Origin: Levilactobacillus enshiensis
GTDB taxonomy: Bacteria; Bacillota; Bacilli; Lactobacillales; Lactobacillaceae
DNA: 64,000 bases
Reading direction: 5' to 3'
Assembly (NCBI RefSeq): GCF_007115095.1
Contig: NZ_SULH01000012.1
Location: 1 to 64,000, forward strand
In this document: piece by piece, positions 63,705 through 64,000 of the stretch
Numbering within the stretch: the first letter of the stretch is position 1
Layout of the letters: every line of letters begins with the position of its first letter
Notes under the pieces: generated by a model
What the model was told of the DNA's origin: nothing
The model's database searches: none
The model's input: only the letters and a program-made list of their open reading frames with translations
Position numbers and translations under genes: made by a program

Positions 63705-63941
63705 CTAACCGATACTATTCTCTACATCCTGCTTAATGCCTTCTAGTAAAGGAGAATTGTCCACATCAGCAGACTCGCCCTTAATCTTTTCCAGTACTGA
63801 ATCGCGTAAATCTCTCAGTAATGGTGATGTATTGCTATCATCCAGATTGGCTCTACTTCCACTAGATTGCTGGTTCGTGCTGCGACCGGCTTCTTGGGCA
63901 ATAATGTCACGAATAAGCGCTTCCATTTTTCCTTGATCCAT
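63705..63941 (-). CDS. Small pdu-linked protein with encapsulation-peptide-like N-terminus
   Basis: 78 residues, not recognised. Residues 1-18 ([18 protein letters not shown]) form an amphipathic helix like the targeting peptides of PduP and PduD. A Ser/Gln/Gly/Asn linker (~20-38) follows, then two related helices, [15 protein letters not shown] (39-53) and [15 protein letters not shown] (63-77), joined by an acidic stretch. It could tether or organise cargo at the shell, or be a small subunit of a larger enzyme. GGAG lies 13 nt upstream. It starts 4 bp after the upstream stop. A longer reading from 63986 only overlaps the previous gene. Confidence 0.8.
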   Translation of the reverse strand: MDQGKMEALIRDIIAQEAGRSTNQQSSGSRANLDDSNTSPLLRDLRDSVLEKIKGESADVDNSPLLEGIKQDVENSIG

Positions 63942-63945
63942 AATC

Positions 63946-64000
63946 TTAATCACTCTCCTTCTTAAAAGTTTCAACAGCCACTTCACAAATAGCCTGATCC
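63946..64000 (-). CDS. C-terminus of an upstream pdu-locus gene (partial)
   Basis: Only 17 residues are visible (DQAICEVAVETFKKESD, stop at 63946-63948). The window cuts it off. The pattern D-Q-A-I-x-x-V-A-V-x-x-F recalls the end of GlcG/PduO-type DUF336 heme-binding domains, but the stretch is too short to be sure. It is 4 bp upstream of the small gene, so it is in the same operon. Confidence 0.6.
   Translation of the reverse strand, partial: DQAICEVAVETFKKESD

Noticed and set aside
63942-63986. N-terminal extension of the small pdu-linked protein
   Set aside because: The bases encode the end of the upstream gene in another frame; the downstream ATG at 63941 fits the targeting-peptide pattern.
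1-64000. CRISPR arrays, complete insertion sequences, prophage
   Set aside because: No regularly spaced repeats, transposase or phage structural genes were seen; the repeats found are dispersed single copies.

Overview
The window looks like chromosomal DNA of a heterofermentative Lactobacillaceae member, most like Levilactobacillus (L. brevis group). This rests on the gene repertoire, not on a database search: lactobacillus-type ClpE, LtaS and LafA/LafB homologues, a PTS ptsH-ptsI pair, a gluconate module, an orphan WxL surface lectin, and the tail of a propanediol-utilisation microcompartment (pdu) locus at the right edge. Most genes are ordinary housekeeping or envelope functions with clear Shine-Dalgarno sequences and intrinsic terminators.

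Layout. 1-660: leader and tandem promoters of an rRNA operon that reads out of the left edge. 660-6.5 kb: lipoteichoic acid module (ltaS, a flippase-like protein, lafB- and lafA-type glycosyltransferases, plus a YkuJ-family gene). 6.7-9.1 kb: ptsH-ptsI and a small gene. 9.4-11.9 kb: clpE under CIRCE and CtsR sites. 12-19.4 kb: a MucBP/SH3-like protein without signal peptide, a P-type cation ATPase, a C69 dipeptidase and an NADH oxidase. 19.4-24.4 kb: WxL lectin, prfC, a membrane protein. 24.5-28 kb: teichoic acid genes (CDP-glycerol transferase, unknown protein, tagD). 28-38.4 kb: AI-2E-type transporter, NTP phosphatase, OmdA-like protein, serine hydrolase, recX, flavodoxin, YihY, NERD protein, wecB, GT2 glycosyltransferase. 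38.5-45 kb: first gluconate permease, universal stress protein, tRNA-Arg(CCU), DEAD-box helicase, Gfo/Idh oxidoreductase, DUF4828-like protein, and a GH25-like protein lacking its catalytic acids. 45-50.1 kb: gluconate module (divergent RpiR regulator, gnd, gntK, gntP). 50.4-53.5 kb: amino acid permease and a stand-alone glutamate-cysteine ligase. 53.8-58.8 kb: deoC-deoB-deoD-deoR-pdp nucleoside operon. 59-60.3 kb: two small XRE regulators. 60.4-64 kb: eutJ, FMN reductase, tyrosine phosphatase, pduU, a small microcompartment-linked protein and the end of a further gene.

How parts work together. LtaS polymerises glycerophosphate on the glycolipid that LafA and LafB make; TagD supplies CDP-glycerol to the wall teichoic acid transferase. 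Gluconate is imported (GntP), phosphorylated (GntK) and decarboxylated (Gnd) to ribulose-5-phosphate. The deo operon splits nucleosides and sends deoxyribose-5-phosphate to central metabolism.

The least expected signals are a family of MITE-like intergenic repeats (best copy 62762-63288, with perfect 16-bp terminal inverted repeats) that recurs at about six places and interrupts the pdu tail; a 78-residue protein beside pduU with an encapsulation-peptide-like N-terminus and two similar C-terminal helices; a GH25-fold protein whose catalytic acids appear replaced; and dense regulatory dyads before clpE, nox, gnd and deoC.
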